Under the pieces are notes generated by a model, which had not been told where the DNA came from, searched no databases, and worked only from the letters and a program-made list of their open reading frames with translations. The position numbers and the translations under genes are program-made. From contig NZ_WLYS01000007.1 of assembly GCF_011316935.1 (NCBI RefSeq), positions 62,001 through 126,000 on the forward strand: DNA of 64,000 nucleotides, in the 5' to 3' direction. This DNA comes from Sphingobacterium chungjuense. Lineage in GTDB: Bacteria; Bacteroidota; Bacteroidia; Sphingobacteriales; Sphingobacteriaceae. Of this stretch, positions 63,121 through 64,000 are shown piece after piece. Position 1 is the first letter of the stretch. The number at the start of each line of letters is the position of its first letter.

Positions 63121-64000
63121 TTATTTTTTAAGTTCATTCGTGAAAGAATAAGGGGCATCTTCTGATGCTGTACCGCGTTGTTCATTCGGCGTTGGCGCCA
63201 TGTCAAAGCTTAACTTGGCTCCTTTTTGCAAGGTAGGAATATCCAGATAGTTCTTGGAATATTTCTTACCATTTACTTTCAAGCTATTGACATACACATT
63301 TTCTTTCTGTTGGTTGGCGGCCGTGATCACCACCTTCTTGCCATTTTCCAGATGCAACGTCACTTTTTTGAATTGCGGCGAGCCTAATGCGTATTGATTG
63401 GTTCCTGGCGCTACCGGATAGAATCCTAAAGATGAATAAACATACCATGCCGATGTCTGCCCATTGTCTTCATCTCCACAATAGCCATCTGGCGTAGGCA
63501 AATAGAGGCGATCCATGATTTCACGAACCCAATACTGCGTTTTCCAAGGTGCTGCACTGTAATTATACAAGTATGGCATATGCTGAATCGGCTGATTACC
63601 GTGAGCATACTGACCCATATTCATAATCTGCATTTCACGCATCTCGTGAATCATGCTACGACTATTCATCCCTTCATAGCTTGGAATGACAAATACAGTA
63701 TCTAGCATAGCGGTAAACGCTTTGTTCCCGCCCATCAGCTCAATCAAACCTTGTGGATCATGGAATACACAGAAACTCCAATGCCATGCGTTGCCTTCTG
63801 TATAATCTCTAGACCATCCACTCGGATCAAATGGCGATCTAAAAGTACCATCGCTGCTACGCGCGCGCATCAATTTGGTGGATGGATCGTATAGCTTTTT
63901 GTAATTCATCGCTCGTTCTTTATATACCTGCAATTCATCAGCAGATTTGCCTAAAGCCTTACCAAATTGATAGATCGACCAGTCATTGAAGGCGTATTCT
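63121..64000 (-). CDS. GH92 family alpha-mannosidase, C-terminal part
   Basis: The frame remains open to the right edge, so the N-terminus is outside the window. The visible 292 residues or so include EYAFNDWSIYQFGKALGKSA, GWSRDYTEGNAWHWSFCV, IHEMREMQIMNMGQYAHGN and GDEDNGQTSAWYV. They match the catalytic core of GH92 exo-alpha-mannosidases, in which the Glu of HEM and the Asp pair near GQ(T)SAW act as acid and base. A C-terminal beta domain follows. These enzymes usually trim alpha-mannosides in the periplasm or at the cell surface and are Ca2+-dependent. Confidence 0.92.
   Translation of the reverse strand, partial: EYAFNDWSIYQFGKALGKSADELQVYKERAMNYKKLYDPSTKLMRARSSDGTFRSPFDPSGWSRDYTEGNAWHWSFCVFHDPQGLIELMGGNKAFTAMLDTVFVIPSYEGMNSRSMIHEMREMQIMNMGQYAHGNQPIQHMPYLYNYSAAPWKTQYWVREIMDRLYLPTPDGYCGDEDNGQTSAWYVYSSLGFYPVAPGTNQYALGSPQFKKVTLHLENGKKVVITAANQQKENVYVNSLKVNGKKYSKNYLDIPTLQKGAKLSFDMAPTPNEQRGTASEDAPYSFTNELKK

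Overview
The window looks like chromosome of a Bacteroidota bacterium close to the Sphingobacteriaceae (Sphingobacterium/Pedobacter type). The evidence is the gene families present (GLPGLI protein, CarboxypepD_reg/outer-membrane barrel protein, DUF2723 protein, DUF3108-DUF3109 pair, DUF6268, AI-2E and TerC families, glnS), A-rich start regions that mostly lack a Shine-Dalgarno sequence, and several promoters with the Bacteroidota -7 element TAnnTTTG. No integrase, transposase, phage gene, rRNA or CRISPR array was seen. Most of the window is ordinary core chromosome with compact convergent gene pairs that share bidirectional hairpin terminators.

Layout. 1-5.4 kb: DUF3108 (partial), DUF3109, polyprenyl synthase, TerC, a secreted C1 peptidase and a DUF6268 barrel. 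5.4-11.1 kb: CPBP protease, small membrane protein, HxlR regulator, prolyl oligopeptidase, LpxH-type hydrolase, prfA. 11.2-11.5 kb: three identical tRNA-Asp genes. 11.8-13.6 kb: an ECF-type sigma factor followed by a membrane-anchored S1C protease with an anti-sigma-like N-terminus. 13.6-25.6 kb: 1-Cys peroxiredoxin, two bacterial PH-domain proteins, acyl-CoA dehydrogenase, proB, DUF2723 protein, glnS, and a secreted FAD-oxidoreductase-like protein.

25.6-29.9 kb is the accessory part. A stretch of about 4 kb, visibly AT-richer than its surroundings, carries a secreted 93-residue protein, a GLPGLI-family protein and a TonB-receptor-like barrel. It is bounded by 154-bp direct repeats. The right repeat is the 3' end of an intact carbonic anhydrase gene plus its terminator; the left repeat is a truncated second copy of the same. 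This is the best candidate for an under-described system.

30-48 kb: nucleotidyltransferase, rarA, TPR protein, a dispersed-repeat region, tail-specific protease, M28 peptidase, pgi, prfB with its programmed frameshift, a DUF2459 protein, an ABC-F protein, and a three-gene operon (membrane protein, winged-helix regulator, creD) with two near-identical operator-like sites. 46.8-53.2 kb is a beta-oxidation operon (MarR regulator, two-domain hydroxyacyl-CoA dehydrogenase/enoyl-CoA hydratase, thiolase, acyl-CoA dehydrogenase) interrupted by a four-helix-bundle gene flanked by heptanucleotide repeats. The MarR promoter and the distant acyl-CoA dehydrogenase at 16.55 kb share a palindrome, which suggests one fatty-acid regulon.

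53.3-64 kb: Fe(II)/2OG oxygenase, MmcQ/YjbR protein, thioredoxin-like protein, dnaK, a histidine-rich lipoprotein with paired operator-like sites, an Omp85-type barrel, an AI-2E/pterin dehydratase/heme oxygenase group, a secreted endonuclease/exonuclease/phosphatase-family protein, and the 3' part of a GH92 mannosidase gene that runs off the end. All functional calls come from reading the sequence by eye; no database search was run.
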